DNA of 64,000 bases from assembly GCA_020465985.1 (NCBI GenBank), contig JAANYP010002033.1, positions 62,001-126,000 on the forward strand, in the 5' to 3' direction. The position numbers and the translations under genes were made by a program. Positions 1 to 9,442 of this stretch are shown here, piece by piece. Each line of letters starts with the position of its first letter. The first letter of the stretch is position 1. Source of the DNA: Centrapalus pauciflorus (taxonomy: Eukaryota; Streptophyta; Magnoliopsida; Asterales; Asteraceae). The notes beneath the pieces were generated by a model. It worked only from the letters and a program-made list of their open reading frames with translations. It made no database searches and was not told the origin of the DNA.

Positions 1-21
1 GATCACAACCGTTCCTGACAT

Positions 22-212
22 TATATGTATTATAAGGTGTGATTAGCGAGTATAACATATTTGGGGACTAATGCGTAGTATTGGTAGTAGTTAAAGGTGT
101 GGATTTGAAATAAGTTAGTTAACAATCTATTAACTAACAACTATATAGCCATATCATTGTAATCGTTGAGATCATTCAAATCAATACAAATTCTCATTTT
201 CAATTCATAACA
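22..212 (+). repeat. 5' LTR of the Tnt1-like copia element
   Basis: A short LTR of about 190 bp that matches 4728-4918 along its length and ends ...TTCATAACA. The left edge is set by the GACAT target duplication at 17-21. It does not start with a clear TG, so the exact first base is uncertain by a few bases. Confidence 0.8.
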
Positions 213-213
213 A

Positions 214-226
214 GTGGAATCAAAAC
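214..226 (+). other. Primer binding site (degenerate)
   Basis: TGGAATCAAAACC lies one base after the 5' LTR. It is a mutated form of TGGTATCAGAGCC, the site complementary to initiator methionine tRNA used by most plant copia elements. Confidence 0.65.
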
Positions 227-358
227 CACGACGGAGGGATTGTGAATCATTGATTGTAATCGTTGAGATAATTCAAATCAATACAAAGATCAACGCGATT
301 ACAAGAACTCTGGTGTCAAGCAGTTGTGCTTAAGTGAATTGATTGGAGAATATCGAAG

Positions 359-1200
359 ATGGTGTTTACTAGGTTTGATCTTGAGAAGTTCGACGTCAAG
401 AATGACTTTAGCTTTTGGAGATTGAAGATGAGGGCTCTCTTGGTTCATCAGGGGAATGTAGATGCCCGGGTGGGTGGGGGGGCGGGGGGGAGGGGGGGGG
501 GGGGGGGAGGGGAGACAATCTTCCTAAAACGATGGATGACAAACAGAAGAAAGAAATGATGGAGAAAGCACACACTGCTACCATTTTGTCTCTAGGTGAT
601 TGTGTGTTATGAGAGGTATCAAAAGAATCTACTGCAGTAGGAGTGTGGTTGAAGCTTGAAGCCCTATACATGACTAAGTCGTTGGCCAACAGGTTATATC
701 TCAAGAAATGACTATACACGTTCCAGATGGGAGCAGGAAATTCAGTAGAAGACCATGTAGATGAATTCAACAAGCTAGTGTTGGATTTAGAGAGAATTGA
801 AGTGAATCTAAATGAGGACGACAAGGCTATTATCATCTTAACATCTCTGCCATCAACATATGAGCACTTTGTTGATACCCTGATGTATAGCAGGGAAAGT
901 CTAACCATGGAAGAAGTACTTGCTGCACTCAATTCAAAAGAACTACAAAAGAAATCAAATCCCAAATAGGTTGTATCCGAGGGGTTGTATGCAAGAGGCA
1001 GACCAAACAGAAAGAAATTCAAGAAAAGGGAAGCATGAATCAAGGGGCACAAAGAAGTGTTTTGCATGCCAGTTCGAGACTCACCTTATCAAAGACTGCC
1101 CAGATAAGTGGAAAAGAAGAGAAGAGGTACATGCCAGGAGTCAAATGTGCAAACTAATGATTCAGGTTCTGAAGGCTATGAAAGTTCAGAAGTATTAATG
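359..1200 (+). pseudogene. gag of the Tnt1-like copia element, broken
   Basis: Nucleocapsid polyprotein remnant. The start at 359 opens with FDLEKFDVKNDFSFWRLKM, typical of the N-terminus of Tnt1-type Gag. The frame is lost in a G-rich stretch at 468-513. A UBN2-like Gag core follows at 727-969 (DEFNKLVLDLERI, LTSLPSTYEHFVDTL). After a frameshift comes a CCHC zinc knuckle (CFACQFETHLIKDC, CX2CX4HX4C) near 1058-1100. At least three frame changes make it non-functional. Identification rests on motif order and on the position directly after the PBS. Confidence 0.8.
468..513 (+). repeat. Long G-tract inside gag
   Basis: About 45 bases consisting almost only of G, broken by single T, C or A, interrupt the Gag reading frame. 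Several runs of four or more Gs could form a G-quadruplex on the + strand. It appears to replace normal Gag coding sequence. An assembly or sequencing artefact is possible. Confidence 0.85.
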
Positions 1201-2750
1201 GTTAGTTCCCATCCACTCATTGATGGATGGATTTTATATTCTGGTTGTTCACATCACATGACCCCGAATAAGCGTCTACTAAGGGGGCGTTTGGTTTCCA
1301 GATATTTTTCTCTGGGATTTGCATTTTGTCAAAGGATTTGCATTATGCAGCATTTGCATTTGTCAAAGAATTTGCATTATCTTATTGAAAAAAATTTGCT
1401 AATCTGAAAAATGCAAGGTAATTGGGATTTTAAATCCAAGGGGGAGGTTGGGATTTTAAATAACAAAGAAAGGAAGGATTTAATAAATCCTGGGATTTTA
1501 AATCCTTACTGAAATCTGCGAACCAAACACAGGATCTTAAATGCAAATCCCAGTGAATCCCAGGAAATCCACGAACCAAACGCCCCCTAAGGAATTTCAA
1601 ACAAACATATATGAGCCCAGTTATATTAGGAGATGACAGCCCTTGTAATGTTAAGGGTGTGGGCAATATTTATTTCAAATTAAAGGATGGGTCTGAATTT
1701 CTCTTGCTTACTGTGAGATAATTCCCAAGTTGAAGAGGAACTTGATATCATTAGAGTGTTTGGAACAAGAAGGATTAAAAGTAAAACAGGGAAGTGGTAA
1801 GATCAAGATTATCAATGGGCATCTGTGGTGATGCAAGGCACAAGAAGAATAAACAACATCTATGTTCTTGACAGTGACAGTCAAGCTAACAGTGTGGGAA
1901 GCAGCAGTGTGGGTCAGGCAAAGGAGGTAAGCCTCTATCACCAGAGGCTTGGCCATATGAGCTTAAGGGGAATGCAAGAGCTGGCCAAGATTAATGCATT
2001 TGGGGGACTTAAAATAGCAACTTAGAGTTCTGTGAACACTGTGTGTTGGCTAAATCCCACAAAGTCAAATTCGGTTTTGGAGTGCTTAAATCTAAAAGGG
2101 GTTTGGAATACATACATGCTGATTTATGGGGGCCTGCAAGAACCCAAACCTTAGGGGGTGCTAAGTATTTCCTGTCCCTGATAGATGATTATACAAGACG
2201 CGTGTGGGTGTACCTATTAAAAATAAAAGATGAGGCTCTAGAACATTTCAAGGCACGGAAGGTGTTAGTTGAAACTCAGACTAAGGCTAAAGTGAAAAAT
2301 TACGTACTGACAATGGTTTTGGATTTTGCAGCCACAAGTTTAATCAGTTCTGTCAAGATCATGGGATTTCTAGATATCTCACAGTCTCTGGTAACCCCCA
2401 GCAGAAAGGCCTTGCAAAAAGAATGAACAAGACTTTATTGAATAAACTAAGAGCTATGCTAAGTCAATCTGGAATGCCAAAACATTTTTGGGGAGAAGCT
2501 ATTAATGTTGTTGTGTACCTGGTAAACAGGAGCCCATCAACTACTCTAGACAATAAGACCCCTATGTACATGTGGACAAGTGAGGATTCAAATTATAGTC
2601 AACTTAAAAAATCTAGCAGTGTTGCATATGCCAACATTAGACAAGATAAACTTGAGCCTAGGGCCATGAAGTGTGTAATACTTGGATATCCTCAAGGTGT
2701 TATAGACAATGGAGAATTGACAATTGAAGCCCCAAAGTTGTAATCAGCAG
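1201..2750 (+). pseudogene. pol part 1: protease and integrase, broken
   Basis: The protease motif reads WILYSGCSHHMT near 1228-1262, with the catalytic Asp of DSG replaced by Tyr. The MITE at 1283-1587 then interrupts it and the protease frame resumes from about 1591. The pre-integrase zinc region (YHQRLGHMSLRGMQEL) lies at 1936-2000 and its CX2C part follows after a stop at about 2025. The integrase core has ADLWGP and LIDDYTRRVWVYLL (2120-2230), a degraded DNG segment near 2308, and the GEAINVVVYLVNRSP region at 2493-2540. Frameshifts occur near 2270, 2310 and 2420. Confidence 0.85.
1283..1587. mobile_element. PIF/Harbinger-like (Tourist-type) MITE
   Basis: A 305-bp insertion with terminal inverted repeats GGGGGCGTTTGGTT at both ends, 14 bp perfect then imperfect, flanked by a TAA target duplication at 1280-1282 and 1588-1590. 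The GGG...GTTTGGTT end and the 3-bp TWA duplication are the hallmarks of PIF/Harbinger MITEs. Internally it has repeated GGGATTT and TTGCATTT words in both orientations, so much of it could fold back. Removing it rejoins the copia protease frame, which confirms the insertion. Confidence 0.88.
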
Positions 2751-3037
2751 AGATGTTACTTTCAATGAAAGTCAAATGTATAGAGATGTTATTGAAGTGG
2801 AAGAGATGGAAGTGCTCAGATTGAGGTGGATCTAGATGATAAGAGTAGACATAATGTAGCCCCACTTGTGAACAGTGGGTTAGGGAGTGATCAATCTACT
2901 TAACATGAGCTGACTGACTATCAACTTGCAAGAGACAGATAAAGAAGGATAATAGTTCCACCTTCAAGGTATAGAGATCAAGAGGACATTACTGCTTTTG
3001 CCTTTGTTGTTGCAGAATTTGAAACAATATAGAGCCT

Positions 3038-4576
3038 TTGAATTTCAGTGAGGCTATCAGTTCTAAGCAACGAGACAAACGGTTAGTTGCAATGAAGGAG
3101 GAAATGGACTCTTTGTACAAGAATCAAACTTTGGAGCTGGTATGGAAGCCCAAAGGTAAAAGTATAGTTGTTTGCAAGTGGTTAAATAAGATTAAAGATG
3201 GAATCCTAGGGGTCTCTATCCAAAGGTATAAGGCCAGATTAGTGGCAAAGGGGTTCACTCTGAAACCAGGAAATTAATTTCATAGAGATCTTCTCACCTG
3301 TGGTAAAACATGCTTCCATAAGAATCTTGTTGGCATTAACAGCACAATACAAATATGAGCTGGAGAAATTAGATATCAAGATTTCCTTTCTACATGGAAG
3401 TTTGGAAGAAAGCATTTACATGAAACAACCAAAGGGGTTTGAGGTAGCAGGTAAGGAGGAACATGTGTGTTTACAATCCCCAATAATGTGGCACAAGAAG
3501 TTTGATGATCATATGACTACTCATGGGTTCACAAGGAGTGCTTATGATAGTCGTGTGTACTTCAAAGAGTTTAGAAAAGGCAGGTTCATAGTTATTGTAT
3601 GTTGACGATATGTTGTTGGCATGTGATGATAAAGCTGAGATACAAACCACAAAGAGGCTTCTTAACTCCAGATTTGATATGAAAGAGTTAGGTGAAGCAA
3701 AGAAGATGTTGGGGATGGAAATATACAGAGACAGGAACCAAAGAAGGCTAATAGTGTCACAAAAGGGTTATAACAAAAAGGTGCTAGCTATTAAAGTTTA
3801 GTATGGAGAATGCAAAAGCTGTAAATACACCATTAGGGAACCAATTTAAGTTGTCCTTAAAGAATTGTCCTCAGAATAATGAAGAAATATCAAAAATGGA
3901 AGGTGTTCCATATGCTCAAGCTGTTAGGAGTTTAATGTACTTGATGGTGTGTACAAGACCAAATTTAGCCTATGTAGTAAGTGTGGTGAGCAGGTATCTT
4001 GCAAATCCTGGAATAGAACATTGTAAGGCAGTAAAGTGGATTTTAAGCTATTTATAAGGAATACAAGATGTAGGATTACTGTATGGGGAGGAAGATGTCA
4101 GTGCACAAGTAGTTCAAGGGTACTCAGACTCGAGATTTGCAAAGGATCTGGATAAGTTCAGATCAGTTAGTGGATATGTGTTCAAACTAAAGGGGTGTAC
4201 AGTCAGTTCATCCTTGCAGCATATAGTAGCTCTTTCTTCAACAGAAGCTGAATATGTAGCTTTGGCAGAATCAGTGAAAGAAGCTATGTAGTTAAAGGGA
4301 TTTCTCAAGGAACTTGGAGTACATAGTAAAGACACAATGATGTATTGTGATAATCAGAGTGCATTGCACTTATCTAAGAATGCAACAGTTCATGAAAGAT
4401 CTAAGCATATCAATATTGTGAAGTTACATTTCATAAGAGAGGTAATCAGTAACAAAGAAATAAATGTGGAGAAGGTGCATATAGATCTAAATGCAGCTGA
4501 TATGTCAACTAAATCATTACCAGAAGTAAAGATGCAGTGGTGCTTAGAAATTTTACATGTATCAAAATACTTGTAA
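3038..4576 (+). pseudogene. pol part 2: reverse transcriptase and RNase H, broken
   Basis: The RT start has WKPKGKSIVVCKWLNKIK and YKARLVAKGF at 3038-3277. The finger/palm part continues at 3300-3605 (EKLDIKISFLHGSLEESIYM), and the catalytic YVDDMLLA motif begins at 3597 after a frameshift. The connection and RNase H follow, with SLMYLMVCTRPNLAYVV at about 3930-3985, a TEAEYVAL segment at 4243-4266, and CDNQSALHLSKNATVHERSKH at 4345-4410. The frame ends at 4576, just before the PPT. There are at least five frame breaks. Retention of YVDD shows the RT identity clearly. Confidence 0.88.
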
Positions 4577-4591
4577 TCAAGGTGGAGACTA
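4577..4591 (+). other. Polypurine tract of the Tnt1-like element
   Basis: A purine-rich AAGGTGGAGA immediately before the first 3' LTR copy, the normal position for the plus-strand priming site. Confidence 0.55.
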
Positions 4592-4727
4592 TAGGTTTAT
4601 AAGGTGTGATTAGCAAGTCTAACATGTGTAGGGACTAATGTGTAGTATTGATAGTAGTTAAAGGTGTGAATTTGAAAAATGTTCGTTAACAATATGTTAA
4701 CTAATTACAGCTATATAGCCATATAAC
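4592..4727 (+). repeat. Partial extra 3' LTR copy
   Basis: Matches about the first 136 bases of the LTR (TTATAAGGTGTGATTAG to GCCATAT) and stops about 55 bp short of the LTR end, where a full LTR copy begins. This is a head-to-tail LTR duplication at the 3' end. Confidence 0.8.
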
Positions 4728-4918
4728 TATAGGTATTATAAGGTGTGATTAGCAAGTATAACATGTGTAGGGACTAATGTGTAGTATTGGTAGTAGTTAA
4801 AGGTGTGGATTTGAAACAAGTCAGTTAACAATTTGTAAACAAACAACTATGTAGCCATATCATTGTAATCGTTTAGATCATTCAAATCAATACAATTTCT
4901 CATTTTCAATTCATAACA
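4728..4918 (+). repeat. 3' LTR of the Tnt1-like copia element
   Basis: Full-length match to 22-212, ending ...TTCATAACA and followed directly by the GACAT target duplication at 4919-4923. Scattered substitutions and a one-base deletion relative to the 5' LTR fit an old insertion. Confidence 0.85.
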
Positions 4919-4923
4919 GACAT

Positions 4924-5340
4924 CATCAAACTTCGTCCAAAAACACACATTCGTAAGGGATGTCACACCTTCAAAACATTACCTAATTCCTTTTCCTTTT
5001 CTATTAAAAGCTGGAGCTAAAAACATTACTTGGCGTATGAAATTGTTAATTGCATAAACTTACTAGCTCCGGAGATAGTAAAACCGTTACGATCTTCATG
5101 TAATCCTGTGGATCAAATACTTCTTCCCCTTTTCTGAACAATTTCTCAAGAATCAACTCGAATCCACACTTGAAACTAAGAAATCAATAAAAACGGATCA
5201 GAAGTAGCTGCAATCAAACCTTATAAGAAACGAGTAAATGAACATGGAGAGAAGGAGCTTCCAGAAGAATTTGATTGATGCAGCAAACAGAGTGTAGAGA
5301 GAGGTGATAGATTCAGATATGTGTATGTATATATGTGAGG
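4924..5340 (-). other. Possible host-gene exon remnants
   Basis: On the - strand a stretch at about 5175-5064 lies between a good splice acceptor (pyrimidine-rich, ending TTCTTAG) and a donor (GTAAGT). It reads as an open segment containing CGFELILEKLFRKGEEVF. The flank next to the copia insertion (about 4965-4919, joined across the element to 21-1) is also open on the - strand. The intron phases do not agree cleanly and I recognise no family. This may be exon debris from a gene the copia landed in, or chance. Confidence 0.25.
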
Positions 5341-5543
5341 GGATTTGTAGAGTAACATCAAATAAGATGGGAGGGTAAGGCCCTATTTGATGTCCCTTAT
5401 TGTGCTCTTATTGGACTAAATTCCCCTATTCGGTGAAAGGATTCACTAATAAGGGAGTTTGATACAATAATAGATAACTGACAAAAAAAACTCTCATTGT
5501 CACTTATTCAATCTGAGAAAAAAACTTGTCTGATAACCTCTCA

Positions 5544-5906
5544 TCATCTCAGAAGCGTGCAGATCGAACTCTTCCTCACTATCGCTTCATCGACGGCACT
5601 GCTCCTTCTCCATTCTATTCTCTCTTCTCCTTTCTTGTCTGATCCCCTCTCATCATCCGGTTGAAAATGCGATGTATCGCCGGAGATTTTCATCGGCGGA
5701 AGACCATCATCATCCGGTTGCGTTTTAACTGGATTATTGAGAAGCTTGAGAGTGTAAACAAGGTAAGTTGCATAAACGAACAAGATAAGGTACAACAAGA
5801 GCTTTGGTAACCCGGTACTGACCCGATTCGACAAAATGGGTGATGTATTATCCGATCTCATCTGATCCCATATGATTTTCTTGGAATATTTTTGAACCAA
5901 TTTCAT
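5544..5906 (-). CDS. Unrecognised 120-residue ORF with one membrane segment
   Basis: The frame opens at 5906 with an alternative Met about 15 residues later. It has one strongly hydrophobic segment (LLLYLILFVYATYLVYTL) near residues 36-53, then a charged, Asp-rich tail without known motifs. The composition is more gene-like than the nearby TE debris. It could be the N-terminal membrane anchor of a host protein whose later exons lie towards 5000. It could equally be a chance frame. No function is assigned. Confidence 0.25.
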   Translation of the reverse strand: MKLVQKYSKKIIWDQMRSDNTSPILSNRVSTGLPKLLLYLILFVYATYLVYTLKLLNNPVKTQPDDDGLPPMKISGDTSHFQPDDERGSDKKGEERIEWRRSSAVDEAIVRKSSICTLLR

Positions 5907-6010
5907 ATTCAGGTCAGAAAACCAACAGATCTATGGGGAATCAAACCTAAATCAAGTAAAAAACAAAGAAATTAAGAGTGAAAAGATGAAGAAAGAGGAA
6001 TTGGGGTTTT

Positions 6011-6430
6011 AACTACAAGAAAAATGTTATTCAGCGACAAATTTAGCGACATGTATTTGCATGTCACAAATTAGTTACATCTGTAGTGATAGTTTTTGGG
6101 ACGAACAAGTCACCAATGTCATTTATGTATCACTATTTTTTGCGACATTCATGTACAAGTCATTATACGCGTCGCTAATTTTGTGACATACACAAAAAAG
6201 TATCTATACACGTCACAGATTTTGTGACATATACACTATGTGTGCTGCTGAATTTGTGACACATGCGTATACGTCACTAAGTGTGTTGCTAATTTTGTGA
6301 CATTTATATACAAGACATTATGTGTGTCGTTAAATTATCACACTCATGTATAAGACACTATGTATGTCGCTGAATTTGCAACATCTACACACAAGTCACT
6401 AAGTGTGTCGCTGAATTAAATAATAATTAA
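6011..6430. repeat. CACTA-like terminal and subterminal repeat region
   Basis: Begins with ACTACAAGAAAAATG followed by TTCAGCGACA, which resembles plant CACTA (En/Spm) ends (CACTACAAGAAA...) with the first base changed. It continues as about ten imperfect, alternately oriented repeats of units such as TTTGTGACAT, AAGTCACTA and GTGTCGCTAAT. Dense subterminal motifs are transposase-binding arrays in CACTA elements. I see no matching opposite end nearby, so this is probably a fragment or one end of a deleted element. Confidence 0.55.
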
Positions 6431-7471
6431 TTTAATATTTTGGTAAACTAGAAATTAAATTTAAAAATTTTTATACTACTATATAGAAATATTGTATAGT
6501 GGTCAAATTTAAATGTTTAAATGGTTTATTTGATTTTTTTATTCATTACAAAAATAATATTAAACCCAATAAAAAAAATATATATAGACTTAAAAACATA
6601 TACCCAACAATTCAGGAAATATATATCTGATGCTTTTTTGGCCCAACATATTTTTTTTAGAACAGGCTTTAGTGACCTAGAACACAAGTATAAACAATAT
6701 CCATCCCTTGGTTACTGCTCAATCTAGAGGTGAGAATCAAGTTGATGTTGATCGACGTTCAATCTAGAGGCCAGAACTAACTTGATCGCTGTTCAATTCC
6801 TTTGATCAAATTGATCATTTTCGCTACTCGATTCCTTTGATGCGATAGATTATCTTCGCTGCTCGATTCCTTTGAATCATTGCTCAAATCAACTCGGTGC
6901 TGCTATTAATTTCAAATCGCTACTGCTCTACCCAAATTTAAAGCTAATTTTCTAATCGCTGTTGCTCAAATTTGAAGTTTAGTCTCAAATTGCTGCCACT
7001 CCATCTAGACGGTAAGGTTTCTTCATCTTCATAACCTATTTTCCAAATGAACCCCAAATTCATTGTGGATCTGTTTCAATGCAATGACTGACAGAGTATG
7101 ATATTCGCTAGCGATTCAAATTTGAAGGACGATTGATTTCAAAAACATGAAGTGAAGGTTCTGGAAAAATGGTAGAAAATGTCCTGAACGGTGGCCCTGG
7201 ATGATGAATCACACTAAGGTAAATTCTAAATTTGAATGCACTCTTGAAATTGTTTCCGAGTTTAACTTTGAGTGATGATGAAATTTTTATAATTTCCATA
7301 TGATTTTAGAATTCACTCCCCGATTGGATATATTGAACTCACTCTCGAGATTGAATCACCTTAAGGTAATTTACTGTTTTACACTTTACTGTTTCCATAT
7401 GATTTTCGAATTTGCTTAAATTTATGAAGATGACATGTTTTAATCCTCAATTATCAGGTAAATCACATTTT
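6431..7471. other. AT-rich non-coding stretch, probably CACTA-derived
   Basis: No convincing coding sequence. At 6740-7000 there are repeated fragments such as GCTCGATTCCTTTGAT and CAAATCGCTACTGCT, resembling the leader of a CACTA transposon following its subterminal region. It ends at the ATTTT target site of copia A (7467-7471). Confidence 0.35.
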
Positions 7472-8125
7472 TGTAAGGTCTACACACTACGAGATCTATC
7501 TTGACGCGAGACCGTCAACGAGTGCGGAATCCTTGTTAACGGGTTGACGGAATAACTCTCACTCGGAACACGGAGACTATCAATAAGCTGTACGAACTAC
7601 GATGGACGCACCTACGAATTGATTCTCTCCGAAACAACACTAAAACCACTGATAAACTCGAAATCGCCTTTTGCTTAATCTCTCTCGAATTCTGCAAAAA
7701 GTCCCTTAATGATTCGAGTCTGTCCCTAATTATAGAGGCTAATTCGAGTCTGCCATGGGCCAAACTCGAATCAGGCACAAGGCCCATTCGAGTTTGTCCC
7801 CTGGACACTCTCGAATCTACCTTAGATGTACATTCGAATCTGCCAAGGAACACATTCGAATCTGTCATAGATTCGAATGCCAATCCTTAGAGAATTCGAA
7901 TTTACTCTTTCACATATTTAACTTAGCATTGAAACTTATGTTTTTAACTTATGTTTGATTTTATCTTTGATCTTTATGTTTGAACTTCTTGTAATACGTT
8001 ACATCAAGTTCAAACATACAATCAATAATAATTATCAAACATATATAAACATATATATCAAACACTTGCTAATACCACAATGTTGGATCACTTAGACTGC
8101 TATCGTCACACAGGGTGTACCAACA
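7472..8125 (-). repeat. 3' LTR of copia A
   Basis: 654 bp, same length as 18224-18877 and differing at four sites. It contains many TCGA-centred words (ATTCGAAT, ACTCGAG). A 115-codon open frame inside it (7883-7536) is shared with the 5' LTR only because the LTRs are copies, and is not evidence of a gene. Confidence 0.95.
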
Positions 8126-8140
8126 GACTCCCCCTTGACA
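8126..8140 (-). other. Polypurine tract of copia A
   Basis: On the - strand, AAGGGGGAGTC directly abuts the TGTTGG start of the 3' LTR, which is the PPT position. The same motif with one change (AATGGGGAGTC) precedes the LTR at 24845. Confidence 0.8.
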
Positions 8141-8183
8141 ATAGCTTCTAACAATTCACACATTTGATTAAGTACTTTGTTTA

Positions 8184-9442
8184 TTATTTATTCAAACTGC
8201 TGCCAGCATACAAACCCTGCTCAATACACACTCTAACTACATTTTCATACTTTCTAGCCTCACTATCCATATGAGTGTCGCTTGAGATCTTATGAGCATG
8301 TAGCACCTGAAGGTCATCTTCAGAAAGGTTTACCAGGTGAAGGGGATCGTAGACTCTAAGAATTAATTTTTCTTCAAAATCTTCCATCACATCTTCTCCC
8401 GTTTCACTCTCCACATACCACCAGTTTAGGTTTTTCATGACGTCCTGTGGCATTGGCTTGAGTGGTACCTTTCTCAGACATCTCACTGGTCTGTCTTGTA
8501 TTTTCATCCATGGACGCCCAGTCAGAGGATCAATTCGAGAATGGTCCATTACTCGTTTACCTATCCTCGGATTGAGACGTTCGAACTTCCTCGACCTTCC
8601 TTCTTTTCTTATGATCTTGGCAATTATTTCAGCGTAAGGATTGTTGCCGATATTGATTAGCTCCTTCCAAGCTAATGCCTTTATCTCAATCTTCGGCAAG
8701 GAGTTGAACACTTTCAGAGTTTTTCTGAGGTACTGGAGACCATCTTTTCTTTTGATTATGAATAGCTGCGATTCCCGATCAAAGAACCAGCTCAATATGC
8801 TTCCGGATAGCTCTCCAGTACCCCGCACATGCATCTTCTTCTTCAACTCTACTCCTTTTGCTCTGCCCTGAACCATAGTTTTCTTTTTTCTTCTTGGTAA
8901 GCTCTCTGGCAGGCTCTTCCCTTGATGAATCAACATTTAAAGCAGCATTAACTACTTCTACGTTAATCACATTATTTTTGTCTATCACATACGTATCTGT
9001 GATTGGGTTTTGCTGAACGATGATCTCATTGGCTTCATCATCTTCATCAGCACACACTTCATCATCGGATTTCCAATCTGTTATATCTCCGGGTACAAAT
9101 TCCCCTTCTTCTAATTCCTCCATATCATCCTCAAAATCAAAGCCAAGGTCCATAGGGTCATCATCGAGATCCATTAGTGCTTCAATCATCTCATTTATCT
9201 CCGACTCTGTGGCTTTGGATGAACTGGCCTCTCCTTCTACAGCTCCTGATTGACTCGGCTCCCCCTGAGTCTCAGCATCCTGAGCAGCAGAAAAATCTAC
9301 TGGCTCATTATGTCTTTGCGTGCTGGGATCATTGTCATTGTCATCTTCATTATTATCATCATCATCCCTGCGCAACTCTACTTGATCACGGCAGGATGTC
9401 TCCCCCTGAGCCTTTATATTATTAATTGCTCAATCAGGGAGC
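8184..9442 (-). pseudogene. Copia A aORF, C-terminal half, frameshifted
   Basis: Two overlapping frames (about 9375-8880, then 8890-8184) form the C-terminal half of the extra protein. The first is highly acidic (MEELEEGEFVPGDITDWKSDDEV). The second carries a conserved block, LSGSILSWFFDRESQLFI, KRKDGLQYLRKTLKVFNSLP, PYAEIIAKIIRKEGR, and WWYVESETGEDVMEDFEEK...YDPLHLVNLSEDDLQVLH. The same block occurs in the G copy at 25692-25006, so it is a genuine domain. A one-base-type slip in an A-rich run near 8880 separates the frames. No signal peptide or membrane segment is visible. Function unknown. Confidence 0.75.

Larger units (their letters stand above)
22..4918 (+). mobile_element. Degenerate Tnt1/Tork-like Ty1/copia retrotransposon
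   Basis: A complete but decayed copia element of about 4.9 kb. The order is LTR, PBS, gag, protease, integrase, reverse transcriptase, RNase H, PPT, LTR, which is the Ty1/copia order. The target duplication GACAT lies at 17-21 and 4919-4923. The gag start resembles the Tnt1/Tork type (FDVKNDFSFWRLKMRALL). Every coding domain is interrupted by stops or frameshifts, so the element cannot encode its own machinery. A MITE sits in the protease region and the 3' LTR is partly duplicated. Lineage assignment is from remembered motif similarity; the copia order itself is certain. Confidence 0.9.

Noticed and set aside
408..1067. A 219-residue - strand open frame with Pro-rich tail
   Set aside because: It is antisense to copia gag and its Pro-rich part is only the complement of the G-tract.
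7536..7883. A 115-residue frame conserved at 18288-18635
   Set aside because: Both copies lie in the two LTRs of one element, which are near-identical by origin. The related LTR at 31003-31659 has no such full frame.
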